64,000 bases of DNA from Micractinium sp. NFX-FRZ. Its lineage: Eukaryota > Chlorophyta > Trebouxiophyceae > Chlorellales > Chlorellaceae. The stretch is from NCBI GenBank assembly GCA_029339195.1, contig JAPTJF010000022.1, forward strand, positions 186,001-250,000, written 5' to 3'. This document shows positions 32,415-44,400 of this stretch, piece after piece. Position numbers and translations under genes: made by a program. Within the stretch, counting starts at the first letter, position 1. Every line of letters starts with the position of its first letter. The notes beneath the pieces are model-generated. The model made no database searches. It saw nothing but the letters and a program-made list of their open reading frames with translations, and was not told the DNA's origin.

Positions 32415-35400
32415 ATGGCACCGCAGCGGCGCGTGGCGCTGCTGCTACTGGCAGTGCTGGCCGCTTGCAGCGCAGGCCAAGCAGCGGCGCAGAGCTACCT
32501 CAAGCTCTCCGACTTGCCGACCACCCCATCCAGCAACGCAGTTGGAGAGGTGATCAGCAAGTAAGTGGAGGATGCTGCACAAGCCCGCTGTGCCTCCAGG
32601 ACGGGGCCTGGATGCACTGCCTGCCACTGTGGTGCATCTACCAGCCGCACCCTCTTTGCATGCTGAGTGGATGCCAAATGGAGACACTCACACGCCATAT
32701 GCTCCTTTGCTGACCGCCCGTGCGCCTGCCTCCACCGCTGCCCTGCCCTGCCCTCTGTCCATCACCCCACCCCCGCAGGTTCCCCTCCACCCCCGCCTTC
32801 CACCTGGCAGACATCAACCCGCTGCTGGGCGCCACTCCCGGCGCCCTGGACGGCACACCCAATTGCACCGCCGACCCCGCCCGCAAGCTGTACAGCGTGT
32901 GCGCCGACCATGTGTCGCTGTTCAGCGGGCTGACGGTGTACAGCTCTGGTGCGGGCGAGGTGACCTTCTTGGGCGCCACCGACCGCGGGCCCAACCAGGT
33001 AGGTGCCAGCGGCCCTTGGGCATTCGAGGCAGCGCTGAGATCAGTTGCTGGCGCACGCTCAGCCGAAGGTGCTCTCGCCCCAAGACAGGTTCTGTGCTTT
33101 CACATGCCCTGCTCCTCTTCCCGCCATGCTCCCCTCCCTCTCTCCCTCCCTCCCTCCCGCAGGGGTGCAAGGACATCAAGGATGATGGCGGCCCCGTGGT
33201 GGCGGGCGGCAACTGCAAAGCCTCCAACACCACCGACTGCAACGACTGGGGGCGCGCCTACTACGGCCTGGATGAGTTCCGCGGCCAGAAGATGAACCAG
33301 ACCAGCACCTCCAACAACGGCCAGGGCTTCCCCGCGCCCCACTTTTCACCCGGCCTCATGGCGCTGCGACTGGACACTGCCAGCGGCATGCTGTCGGTTG
33401 GCCAGCACTGCTCGCTGTGGTACCTGGGGGCCGGCGGGGAGCGGGTGCCCGCCACGGGGCTGCCCAACTGGCAGGCGGGGCCCTATGTGCCGGGACAGGG
33501 CGACAACGTGCCATGTGAGTGTTCACGGGTCGCTGGGGCGTGCGTGTGTGTGTGCTGTAGGAATGCGCGGTGGCCACCTGAAAATGCATGCTGCTGGGCG
33601 GACGGGTGTGCAGGCACATGCTGGGCACTCTTGCCTGGCATGCAGCTTGCTGAACCCAGCTGCCCGCTCACATATTGTTTGAATTGGATGACACACACGT
33701 CGTGCGGGGCGGCATGTGATGTCGTGCAGACGGCGGCATGTGCACCAACCCCGTGGCCGCCGACTTCCCCGTGGCGGCGCCCTTCTACAACCCCGCCGGC
33801 ATCGATGTGGAGGTGGGGGATGAGCACAGGAAGCTGGGGTGTTGAATGTGCAGGGGTTGACTGCAGGTCAACCCCAGGTAGGGCAGGCAGCCAGAGCTGG
33901 CTGCAGTGGCAGCAAGGGCATGCCTTCCTCTTCCGCTTCACACCGTCCTCCCTGCCTGCCCCTCACCTGCCGCAGGACATCCAAGTCATCCCGGGCACCT
34001 CCAACCCACGCCTGTGCCTGCTGTCTGACGAGTACAGCCCCTCTGTGGCCGTCGTCAACTGCGATGTCGACCACGCCAGCTGCGGAGAGGTGGCCACCAT
34101 GGGGGGTGCTGCTTTATGTCGTTTGCTACAGCCGCCGCTGCTGCCACTGCTGCTGCTGCTGCTGCTGCTTAAGGCTGCTGCTTAAGCTGCTGCTTAAGGA
34201 ATTCCGTTGTTGTTGCCGCTGCTGCTGCTGCTGCTGTTGCCACTGCTGCTGCTGCTGCTGCGTATACCTTGCCTGCTGCGTATACCTCGCCTGCTGCACT
34301 CTTCCCCTTGACCAACTCCACTGCGTCCGCCTGCCCCTCTGTTTCCTCATCCCGCCACTCCCTTGCCGCAGATCAAGGTGCGCTACGTGCCGCAGTCCCT
34401 GGGCGCCGCCTCCTTCTTCGGCGGATTCACCGGCTATCCAGTCAGGGCTGTGCTGCCCAACTCCTTCCTGATGCGGCGCGTCAACAAGGGCCTGGAGAAC
34501 GCGGCTGTGTCGCCCGACGGCAAGAGCGCGTGGACCATGATGCAGTCTGGCATGGGAGACGACAGCGGCTCCTCACCCTACAAGGCCTCCTTCACACTCA
34601 CCGCCGCCAAGCTAGACTTTTCCGACCCGATGGACGCCAAGCTGGCGGGGGTGTACCTCTACGTCGGTGCGAGGGCGTGGGGAGGGTGGTGGGCGAGATG
34701 GAGCAGGTGGGGCTGATCAGGTGGAAAGCTCGTTTTGTGAGGCAGGCGGTGGCATGCCAACACTTGAGATGATTGAAACATACAATCACGAGCAAGCCGG
34801 CAGCCAAGGGGTGCGCATGCAACTGTGCCTGTTTGCATAGCTTGTAACATGCGATTGATGCCCCGGAGGCTCGCTGAGCGTGGCGGGGCAACCCTGCATG
34901 CCGCCCATCTGCTCCGCCCCTGCCCCCTCCCCGCCTACAGCCGACCACCCCGCCTCGTGGGGGCAGAACCCCTCCGCCAAGAGCATCTACTCCTCCTCCT
35001 TTGCCTGGGCTTCCCAGCACGTCACCTCCGCCTCCCTGCCTGCCGACTACCCTCTGCTGCTGGTCGGCGAGCGCGCCAAGGACCAGGTGGGCGGGTGGGA
35101 TGCAACAAGGGAGGGCCGGGTGCCTCCCCGCCTTCTCGGCTGGATCTGCTTCCCCCGCTCAGCCATCTTCCGTGCAACTGCACCGCCGGGCTGTCCGCTC
35201 CTTGGTGCTCCACCCCCCTGCGCCATCTCTGCTTCCGCTCCTGCTCGACACCTCCCCCGGGCCTTTTCCTCTCCCCTGCACACCCTCCCTTTCTTTCCAC
35301 ACCCGTTCAACAGGTCAAGGTCTACTTGGCAGACTTCAGCCAGGCCACCGATGTGACCGGGCTGTACCCCAACACCACCGGCACTCCCGACCTCCTCTAC

Positions 35401-38400
35401 TTCGACTCCACCACATTCAGTGAGCAGGGAGCTGGCTGGCAGGCTGGCCGGGGTGTGGGTGGGTGGGTGGGGTGGGTGGGTGGGGGGGCTGACGGTGGCA
35501 TGTGGGCACTTTGCTGGCACTGACGGCCGCACCTGTACATGACGTCAGGTCCCACCCAACCCAACCTCTGCTGCAGCCAACTCCACCACCACCACCGCCG
35601 GCGTGGTGGCTGCCCTGAATGCCCGGGGCATCAAGCCCGCACGCAAGATCAGGGCCTTTGACACCGGCGTGCTGGCGGGTGCCACCGCCGCCCCCCTCAT
35701 CCCCGGCTGGGTGGGGGCCACCGCCAAGCAGGAGGGCCTGGCTGCGCTGGGCGACTGCGTGGTTGCAATTGGTGACGACAATGACTTTGGGCTGGGGGGC
35801 AACCCACAGAGCCAGCTCAACATCGTGCGCCTGCCCACCTGCATCACCCAGCTCTACCAGGTGGGTGGGGGTGTGTGTGAGGGGTGCGGTGGGGCTGGGG
35901 GGCTGGGGGGAGATCACCCCCCATGATGCGTGGGGGGCGCAGGAGCCGTGTTAAGCGGGATGTGTATTGTGCGTGTGCCGGTGGGAGCATAACCGCCAGG
36001 CTGACTGACGTGGCTGGCATGCTGCTGCCTGCAGACGATGAGCCCGCCCGCCCCGGCCACCCTGGGTGTGCGAATCCTTCATGTCAACGACATCCACGCC
36101 AGGTGGGGGGGCATGCTTGACGCTGCAATGGCCGGCTGTTTGGCCGTCTAGCTTGCAACAGGCTCGCCGCGGCAGTCGCTTATGTTTGGCCTCCGCGCTG
36201 ATGTCCCGTGCCTCCTCCCCTCCCTGCCCCCATCGTCACAACAGGATCGAGCCCGCCGACTCCAGCTACAACCCTGTGACTGCAGCCCAGTACGGCACCG
36301 CCTATGGCGGCCTGGCACGGCTGGCTGGTTACGTTGCTGCGGCCCGCACCGAGGCTGCGGCTGCCGGCCAGGACATCCTGGTGCTGCACGCGGGTGAGGC
36401 CCTGGGAGCAGTGGGGCTGTTGGTGCTTGACAGGGACCGGCCTTGGTTGAAACCTGCTTGCGCCGCCACCACAACCGCATGAATTGACCCTTCACCTTCT
36501 GCCCGCCCCGCCTGCTCCTCCCCGCCCACCCACCCACCCGCCCGATCAGGCGACCAGTACACGGGCACCAGCTGGGATTCGTACTACACGCGGCAGGGCA
36601 ACTTCAGCGTGGCCGGCCTGCTCAACATGATCAACTTTGATGCCATGGCCGCCGGAAACCACGAGGTGCGTGGGGCCCAGGGGAAGGGTTGGCCCCGGAG
36701 TCGGTCGCCTGCTCCAGTGGCAGTGCCACATGCCTTCCGTGGGTGCCCGCTCGTCTCCTCACCCTCCCTGTTCCTGACCCGCTCTCCACCCCCTGCGCCT
36801 TCACCCCGTGTGTTCAGTTCGACTACGGCCCAGCCAACCTTGCCGGCTTCGCCAGCACCCTCGCCGCGCCCATCCTCAGCTGCAACGTGGATGTGAGCAA
36901 ATCAGAGCTGGCCGGAAAGGTGGCGCCCTTCACCATCAAGACGCTGCCCGTCAGCGGCAAGAAGGTTGCCATCATCGGCCTGTCCCCTCCCGACACCCAG
37001 ATCACCAGCTCGCCAGGCAAGGCAGAGGGCTGCATGCCGACTGGGAGCATGCGGGGTGGCATCGAATGGGGTGGGGAGGCTGCGTAGCTAGTGGTAGCGT
37101 AAGCTTGCTGGGATGGGATTGAGATGGGAGCAGTGGCAGGGCGGGATGAGCAGGCAGGGGGGGTGGGGCGCACCATGCTCCCCATTTAAGGCCTTACGAA
37201 AGCTCCGCCCCTTGCCCCATCCCACCCTACTGCAGGCCCCAACGTCACCATCCTGAACATCGAGGCCTCCCTGCCCGGATGCATTGCGGACGCCAAGGCG
37301 CAGGGCGCCGACATGATTGTTCTGCTGGCGCATGTGAGAGGGGCGCGGGCTGCCTGCCGTGGGGTGATAGCACTCGCCTTTGGCTGGCCGCGGCGCTCAT
37401 GCATGCTAGCGCTGTGGCGCTCTCAGCTTGGCCTACCCTGCCCGCTCATGCGTGCTTCATTGCCAGATGCTTCTCCAGTGTTGCCCGCTGCCTGACCGGC
37501 ATCGCGCCTTCCCCTCCACACGCCGCCCCGCAGATTGGATACGACCGCGATCTACAGGTGGCTGGCAGCGCCGCCTTCCAGGAAGTGGACATTATCATCG
37601 GAGGCCACTCCCACTCCTTTTTGTACGGCGCCCCCGCCCCCGGCGGCCAGCCCCAGCTGCCCGGCAGCCCCAACCCCAACCTCACCAGCAGCGCGCGTGA
37701 GGGGGCGGTGGCCTCCGGCCCCTACCCCACCAACGTGCTCAACGGCAACAAGACCATCCCCATTGCCACCGCACTGTGGGGCTCCAGGTCGGTCAGCAAC
37801 GGCCAAGCAGGATGAGGGCACTTTCTTCCTCCCTCCCTCGCCACCCTCAAGCTGCCCTCCCTCACACCCTCCCCGCTCGCCCGCCTCCTCACTAACCCTT
37901 CCCCCCGCCCCCCGCCTGCCTGTTTATGCAACTCGTGCAGGTATGTGGGCAGCCTGGCCACCGAGTGGGACCAGTCGGGCGCCCTGCTCAACTACTCCGG
38001 CTCCCCCGTGCTGCTGGGAGGCAGCGGGTCGGTGAACCCGGTGACAGAGGACGCAGCAGTGGCGGCACGCGTGGCGGAGCTGCGGGTGCCCCTGGAGGCG
38101 CTGGCCGCCCAGGTTGTGGGTGAGTGAGGGCCGCTCTGCCTCTCCTCTTCTGCCCCTGCGCCCGCCTTGGCTGCCTGCCCACCCTCTTCTGGCCACCAGT
38201 CAACAGGCTGGCCAGCACATCCACCCGCCGCGATTGGTGGACAGTGCAGCGAGCCTGGCAAGCGGCTGCAGACACCATAGGTGCCTCTGCAGACACCATA
38301 GGTGCCTGCCATTCTCCGGCCCCGCCCCACCTCAGATCTTGTGCACCCCCTTATGCACTAACCCGCCTGCGGCCCCACCTGTGCAGGCCAGCTGGCCACC

Positions 38401-41400
38401 CCGCTGGTGGGCCACGCCGACCGCACCATCGGCCGCAACCAGGAGACCAACACCGGCAACCTGGTGTGCCAGGCACTCAAGTTTGCAGCCACCACAGGCG
38501 TGGTGAGCGGGGCGGGGTGGGGGTGCACCATGAGCGGGTGGCGGTGGTCTGGCTCTGAGGGTGGGTGGCGCTCCCTCGGACGATGGTGATCATTGTGAGG
38601 AGGGTGTTAGGGTTTAGGGTTGGGGGTCACCCCTGCAACAAAGGGTGGTGCTCAGTCTGAGTGCCCATCACTGACGCTGGCGCCACCTGCCCTCTCCCCT
38701 GCTGCCTCCCCCCCCCCCCAGCCCGCCGCCGCCGCCGTGCTGGCCGCCAACCCGGGCCTGCCCGTGGTGTGCCTGGAGAATGCGGGCGGCCTGCGCGCCG
38801 ACATCCCCGCCGGCAACGTCACCATGGCGCAGATCAACAGCGTGCTGCCCTTTGGAAACACGTGCGTGGGGGCGGGGCCGCTGCCTGGGGGTGTGGGGGA
38901 ATTGCCTGGCAGTGCAACCGCAGCGTGCAGGCAGGCAGGCAGGGATGTCTGGCAGGCAGGGATGTCTGGGTTTGGCAGCCCAAAGCCGGCGCTTCTTGCA
39001 ATGTGTGCCATGCGTGGCTGCCCTCTCACACATGGCACCCCCGCCGCCCCGCCCCCCTGCAGCTTTGTGCTCATGCGCATCTCCCCCGCCACCCTCATCT
39101 CCACCCTCAACAACGCGCTCTCCGGCTGGACCGGCGACAGCACCGCCGCCGGCCGCTTCTCCCAGGTGCGCCGGCCAGCGCTCTTTACACATGCCCCACA
39201 GTGTTGGAGGCATGTTGTCTGAGGCACTACGCCGCTCTGCCGATGCAGCATGCATGCATCCCACCGCCCCTCCCATCTCATCCTTCCTCCCCACCACTCG
39301 CGGCCCCGCGCAGATCGGCGGCATGCGCCTGGCCTTTGACCCCCGCCTGCCCGACAAGTTTGGCCGGCTGGTGGGTGCCACCCTCACCGACGCGCCCGGC
39401 ACGCCCTCGCTGCTCACCTACACCGGCGACCTGATGCTGCTGACAACCAACTACATTGCCGCAGGAGGCGACAAGTGAGTGCGGGGGTGCGCCGGGAGAC
39501 GAGGGGGCACAGTGCAGCTGCCATGGCCTGCGCTGCCCTGTCGGCAGGTGCTGCTGGCTAAGCTGGGGGTTTTTGTATGTCCACTCTGACACCCGGTCCC
39601 GCTCACTAATTCTCTCGCTGACCCTCCCTATACGTCCGCCCCACGCCCCCCCTCTTCCCCCCCGCACCGCCCACCCGGCAGCTTCACCGCCCTGGCGGCC
39701 GTCAAGCCCCTGCTGGACACCAGCGTGGGTGACGCCCAGGTGCTGGCCGACTACATTGCCGCCAACTCACCCGTCTCCGCCGCCAAGGACGGACGCATCG
39801 CCAACTGCGCCGCCACCCCCAACGAGCTGTGCCCTTCGTTCCTGAAGCTCTCCGACCTGCCCACCACAGCCTCCAGCAACGCCGCGGGCGAGGTGGTCGG
39901 CAAGTGAGTGGGATGGGTCTGCTGCTGGCGTGGCTGGCAGTGTACTAGTGTGATGTCCGTGCGAGCCTAACGATTGTCTTTTGGCCCCAACTCCCGGGGG
40001 GCCCACCTCGCACATATCTTTAATTGGCCTTGATGCTCCACCCACACCCCAGTGGCAACTCTTGCCTTGCACGCACCCGCCTCCCAAGCACGCCCCACTC
40101 CCCGGCCCCCTGCGGCAGGTTCCCCTCCACCGCCGCCTTCACCCTGTCCCAGCTCAACCCCGCGCTGGCCTCCACGCCCGGCGCGCTGGACGGCGCCGCC
40201 AGCTGCGTCGCCGACCCCACGGGCCGCCGCAAGTACAGCGTGTGCGCCGACCACGTGTCCCTGTTCAGCGGGCTGACGCTGTACAGCTCCAGCGCCGCCA
40301 ATGGGCTGACCTTCCTGGGCACCACAGACCGCGGCCCCAACCAGGTAAGCTGTCTGGTGGCTGTAAGCGAGGTGCCAGCTCACAAACAGGATCCCGCCGC
40401 GCTCCCTCACCCCGCCCCACTCCCACGGGCGGCCCTCTGCATTGCTAGGCTAAATACATCATGCATCTCTGCTCCTGTTTTCTTGCCCGCCACCCAAGCA
40501 GGGGTGCAAGGACATCAAGGACGAGGTGGGGCCCGCCGCCGCCGGCGCCACCTGCTCCTCCACCAACGCCACCGGCTGCAACGACTGGGGCAACGCGTAT
40601 TACGGCGTGGACACCTACAAGGGCCTGAAGATGAACCAGACCAGCGCCTCAAACCTGGGCCAGGTGGGTGGGATGGGGGCGGTGTGGGCGTGGGTGGGCG
40701 AGTGAAGGAGCAGGTGCGTGTGTTTGTGTGACTGTGCTTGTGTGTGACTGACAGTGCTTGTGTGCATTGCAAGCGGGTGGATGGGGGGAGGGACGCCGGG
40801 CTGCACCACGCCTGCATGCCGCCCCGCCTGCCATGTGTGCAATACGACAGCCCCTACTGTGCGCTTGACGCCCCACCAACAACCGCCGCCTGCCACCCAC
40901 CCCACCCCACCCCACCCTCAGGGCTTCCCCGTGCCCCGCTTCTCCCCCGGCTTCATGGCACTGCGCCTGGACACCACCAGCGGCACGCTGTCGGTGGGCA
41001 AGCACTGCTCGCTGTGGTACCCAGGGGCCGGCGCGGAGCGGGTGCCCGCCACGGGCCTGCCCAACTGGCAGGCGGGGCCCTACCTGCCCAGCCAGGGCGA
41101 CAACGTGCCGTGTGAGTGTTCGAGAGGGGAGGGCTGGGCAGGGGGTGAGGTGGGGTTGGGAGGGCCGCTTGGCTTGCTGCTCGGGTGGCAAGTGGCCACA
41201 CACCAGTGCCTGTGGGGGGTGAGGCAGGGTGTTAGCCCAAGACTTAAATGCACGCCGTCGCCGCGCGCACTGTTCTGCTTTCTGCTGGCAGTCTCTTAGT
41301 ATGCCACGATCGCGCCCTGGGCATTGTGCAAGCCATGAGCACAGCAGTGTGCCAGCTGACTGTGCCCTGCTGCCCCCCCAATTGTCTTCTGCAGACGGCG

Positions 41401-44400
41401 CGATGTGCACCAACCCTCAGGCCGCCGACTTCCCGGTGGGAGACCCCTTCTACAACCCCGCCGGCATCGACGTGGAGGTGAGGCTGCCGGCTGCTGGCTG
41501 CTGGGCGGGGCCGATTAGGGAGCTCCCCACCAGGGCAGGACGGGTAAACGCAGCGCGCCTGCTGTGTGGCAACCACGCACGGCAGGCCCCCACTCCCTGC
41601 CTCTTCTGGCGGCGCCCCCACGCATGCTGGCCCCTCTCCCGCCCCACCCCTGCCCGCAGGACATCCAAGTCATCCCGGGCACCTCCAACCCACGCCTGTG
41701 CCTGCTGTCTGACGAGTACAGCCCCTCTGTGGCCGTCGTCAACTGCGATGTCGACCACGCCAGCTGCGGAGAGGTGCGCTGGAGGCCGGGGGTGGGGAGG
41801 TTGACAGGGTAGACTCGGTTCACAAAGCAATGGGGAGGTGAACGGACATACACAGTTCACAAAGAGATGGGAGGCCAGGCCTTGTTTTGTCTGCGGCCAG
41901 CCGCAGTGCGGTGCGACCTGCCCATCACCTTCAAACAAACAGTGCCATCACCAGCAGTGTCTGCCTCGCTGCGCCTCGTTCCACCATGCCGCTCCGGCGT
42001 TTTGGCTGACATCGACCATCACACCTGCCCCTGCGCCTGCCCCTGTGCCTGCCCGCCCCTCCCCCGCCCCCCTGCTGCAGATCAAGGTTCGCTACGTGCC
42101 GCAGTCCCTGGGCGCCTTCTTTGCCGGCTCCAGCTTCACTGGCTCTGGCTACCCCGTCAAGGCTGTGCTGCCCAACGCCTTCCTAAAGCGGCGCAACAAC
42201 AAGGGGCTGGAGAACGCGGCTGTGTCGCCCGACGGCAAGAGCGCGTGGACCATGATGCAGTCTGCCATGGGCGACGACGGCGGCTCCTCCCCACACAAGG
42301 CCTCCTTCACCCTCACCGCTGCCAAGCTGGACTTCTCTGACCCGATGGACGCCAAGCTGGCGGGGGTGTACCTTTACGTCGGTGCGTCGCTGGCTGGGGA
42401 GGGTGGTGGGCGAGGTCGAGTGGATGGGTTTGATCAGGCGCAGAGCTACCCAGTTGTTTTGCGAGGCAGGCAGCAGCGAGGCCACCGCACAAGTCGAGGA
42501 AGCAGGGCAGATAGACACGGACAGATAGACATGCAAGTGGCGGCCAGGCAGTGCACATGCAACTGTGGTTGTCATGCACATTGCGTGCAATGGGTGCCAG
42601 GCCTACTTGCTCAGCAAGCTCAGACATGCATGCATGCCGCTCATCTGCTCCGCCCCTGTCCCCTCCCGCCCACCCCGCAGCCGACCACCCCGCCTCGTGG
42701 GGCCAGAACCCCTCGGCCAAGAGCATCTACGCCTCCTCCTTCTCATGGGCCTCCGAGCACGTGGCCGGCGCCAACCTGTCTGCCACCTACCCGCTGCTGC
42801 TGGTGGGCGAGCGCGCCAAGGACCAGGTGGGTGGGCGGGCAGGGGGTTGGGTGGGGCAGGGTGCCTGCTCATCTCCTGGCTGCCTCTGCTGCACGCTCAT
42901 CACGGACTGATGCTCTGCCGCATACGCAGCAGCTGATTTCTCTTGGGCACAGCGGCTGCTCCCCACAGCAGGCCTCATCAGCAGGCGGGCTCTCCCCTCC
43001 GACCCATGCCCCGGTGCTGACAAGGCGGGAGGCAGGATGCCAGCCTCCCAAACCCTGCCTGTCCCCCACTCCCAACGCAAACCCACCCCAGTCACCCCAC
43101 CTTCCGCTCTGCATCCTCTCCACTTGCACGCTTGGCAGGTCAAAGCGCTCAGCTGACACCCCCTGCCCACACCCCTCAACCTCTCCCCATGCACCCTCCC
43201 CCTCCCCTCCCTGCCAACAGGTCAAGGTCTACCTGGCGGACTTCAGCCAGGCCACCGACGTGAGCGGGCTGTACCCCAACACCACCGGCACTCCTGACCT
43301 CCTGTACTTCGACTCCACCGCATTCAGTGAGTGTGCCTGCTGCTTGCCATGGCCGCGCTTGGTCCCTGGCGGACAATGGCTGCCGCCTGTCTGCCCGCCG
43401 TGTTTCCCTCTCTCCTTCCTTCCTTCCTGCTATGCTTGTGAGGCTGCACAGACTCGCGGCTGGTGATGGTCTCAATCCACTGGAAGCAAACAGTGGCGTG
43501 CGCGCAACTGACGCGATGCCGCCGTGCTGCTGCCCGCCATGCCTTCAACGCCAACCCGCCTCCCCTGCCCCACCCACGCCTCCTCCGCGCCGCCTCCTAC
43601 AGCCAACTCCAGCACCACCACCGCCGGCGTGGTGGCCGCCCTGAGCGCCCAGGGCATCAAGCCCGCCCGCAAGATCAGGGCCTTTGACACTGGCGTGCTT
43701 GCGGGTGCCACCGCCGCCCCCCTCATCCCCGGCTGGGTGGGGGCCACCGCCAAGCAGGAGGGTCTGGCCGTGCTGGGCGACTGCGTGGTGGCGATTGGTG
43801 AGCAGCCGTGCCGGTCAAGACACGTGCCTGCTGGCCTGCTGCCATCGGATGGCTGGCCCAACACGTCTGGCTGGCCCCCTCCGAAGCCATATCGACCACC
43901 TGCTCTTGACAGCTGGCGGCGTGGCCTCGGCGTGACGTTCACTCGCCATTGCGCATCCAACTGTTGCCACCGTGCTCTTCTGCCTTGCGCCCACAGGCGA
44001 CGACGACGACTTTGGGCTGGGGGGCAACCCGCAGAGCCAGCTGAACATCGTGCGCCTGCCCACCTGCATCACCCAGCTCTACCAGGTGGGTGCGTGTGTG
44101 TGGGCGGCGGTGGGTGGCATGGCGTGTGACGGGCTGGCCCTCTTCCCCTCTTCCCAGCGTGCCTGATGGTGCATGCTTGAATGTGCATGTCTGGCGCATG
44201 GCTGGTGCACCCACCCAGTGGCAGCCACCCGACAGCCGCTGCCTCCCTCTCCCCCCTGTGCAGACCCTGAACACGGATGCCCTGACCCTCAACGCCACCC
44301 AGCTCACCGGCAATGGCGAGCGGGTGACTGTGAGCTGGGACCTGCAGCTGAGCGGCGCCCACCCCAGTGACACCGTGGCACTCTACCTGGCCCCCGTCTC

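Noticed and set aside
32415..39903. Two separate phosphatase genes in tandem instead of one
   Set aside because: No stop codon, polyadenylation signal, promoter-like gap or new signal peptide lies between the halves. The exon at 39682-39903 carries the end of one and the start of the other in frame. RNA evidence would settle it.
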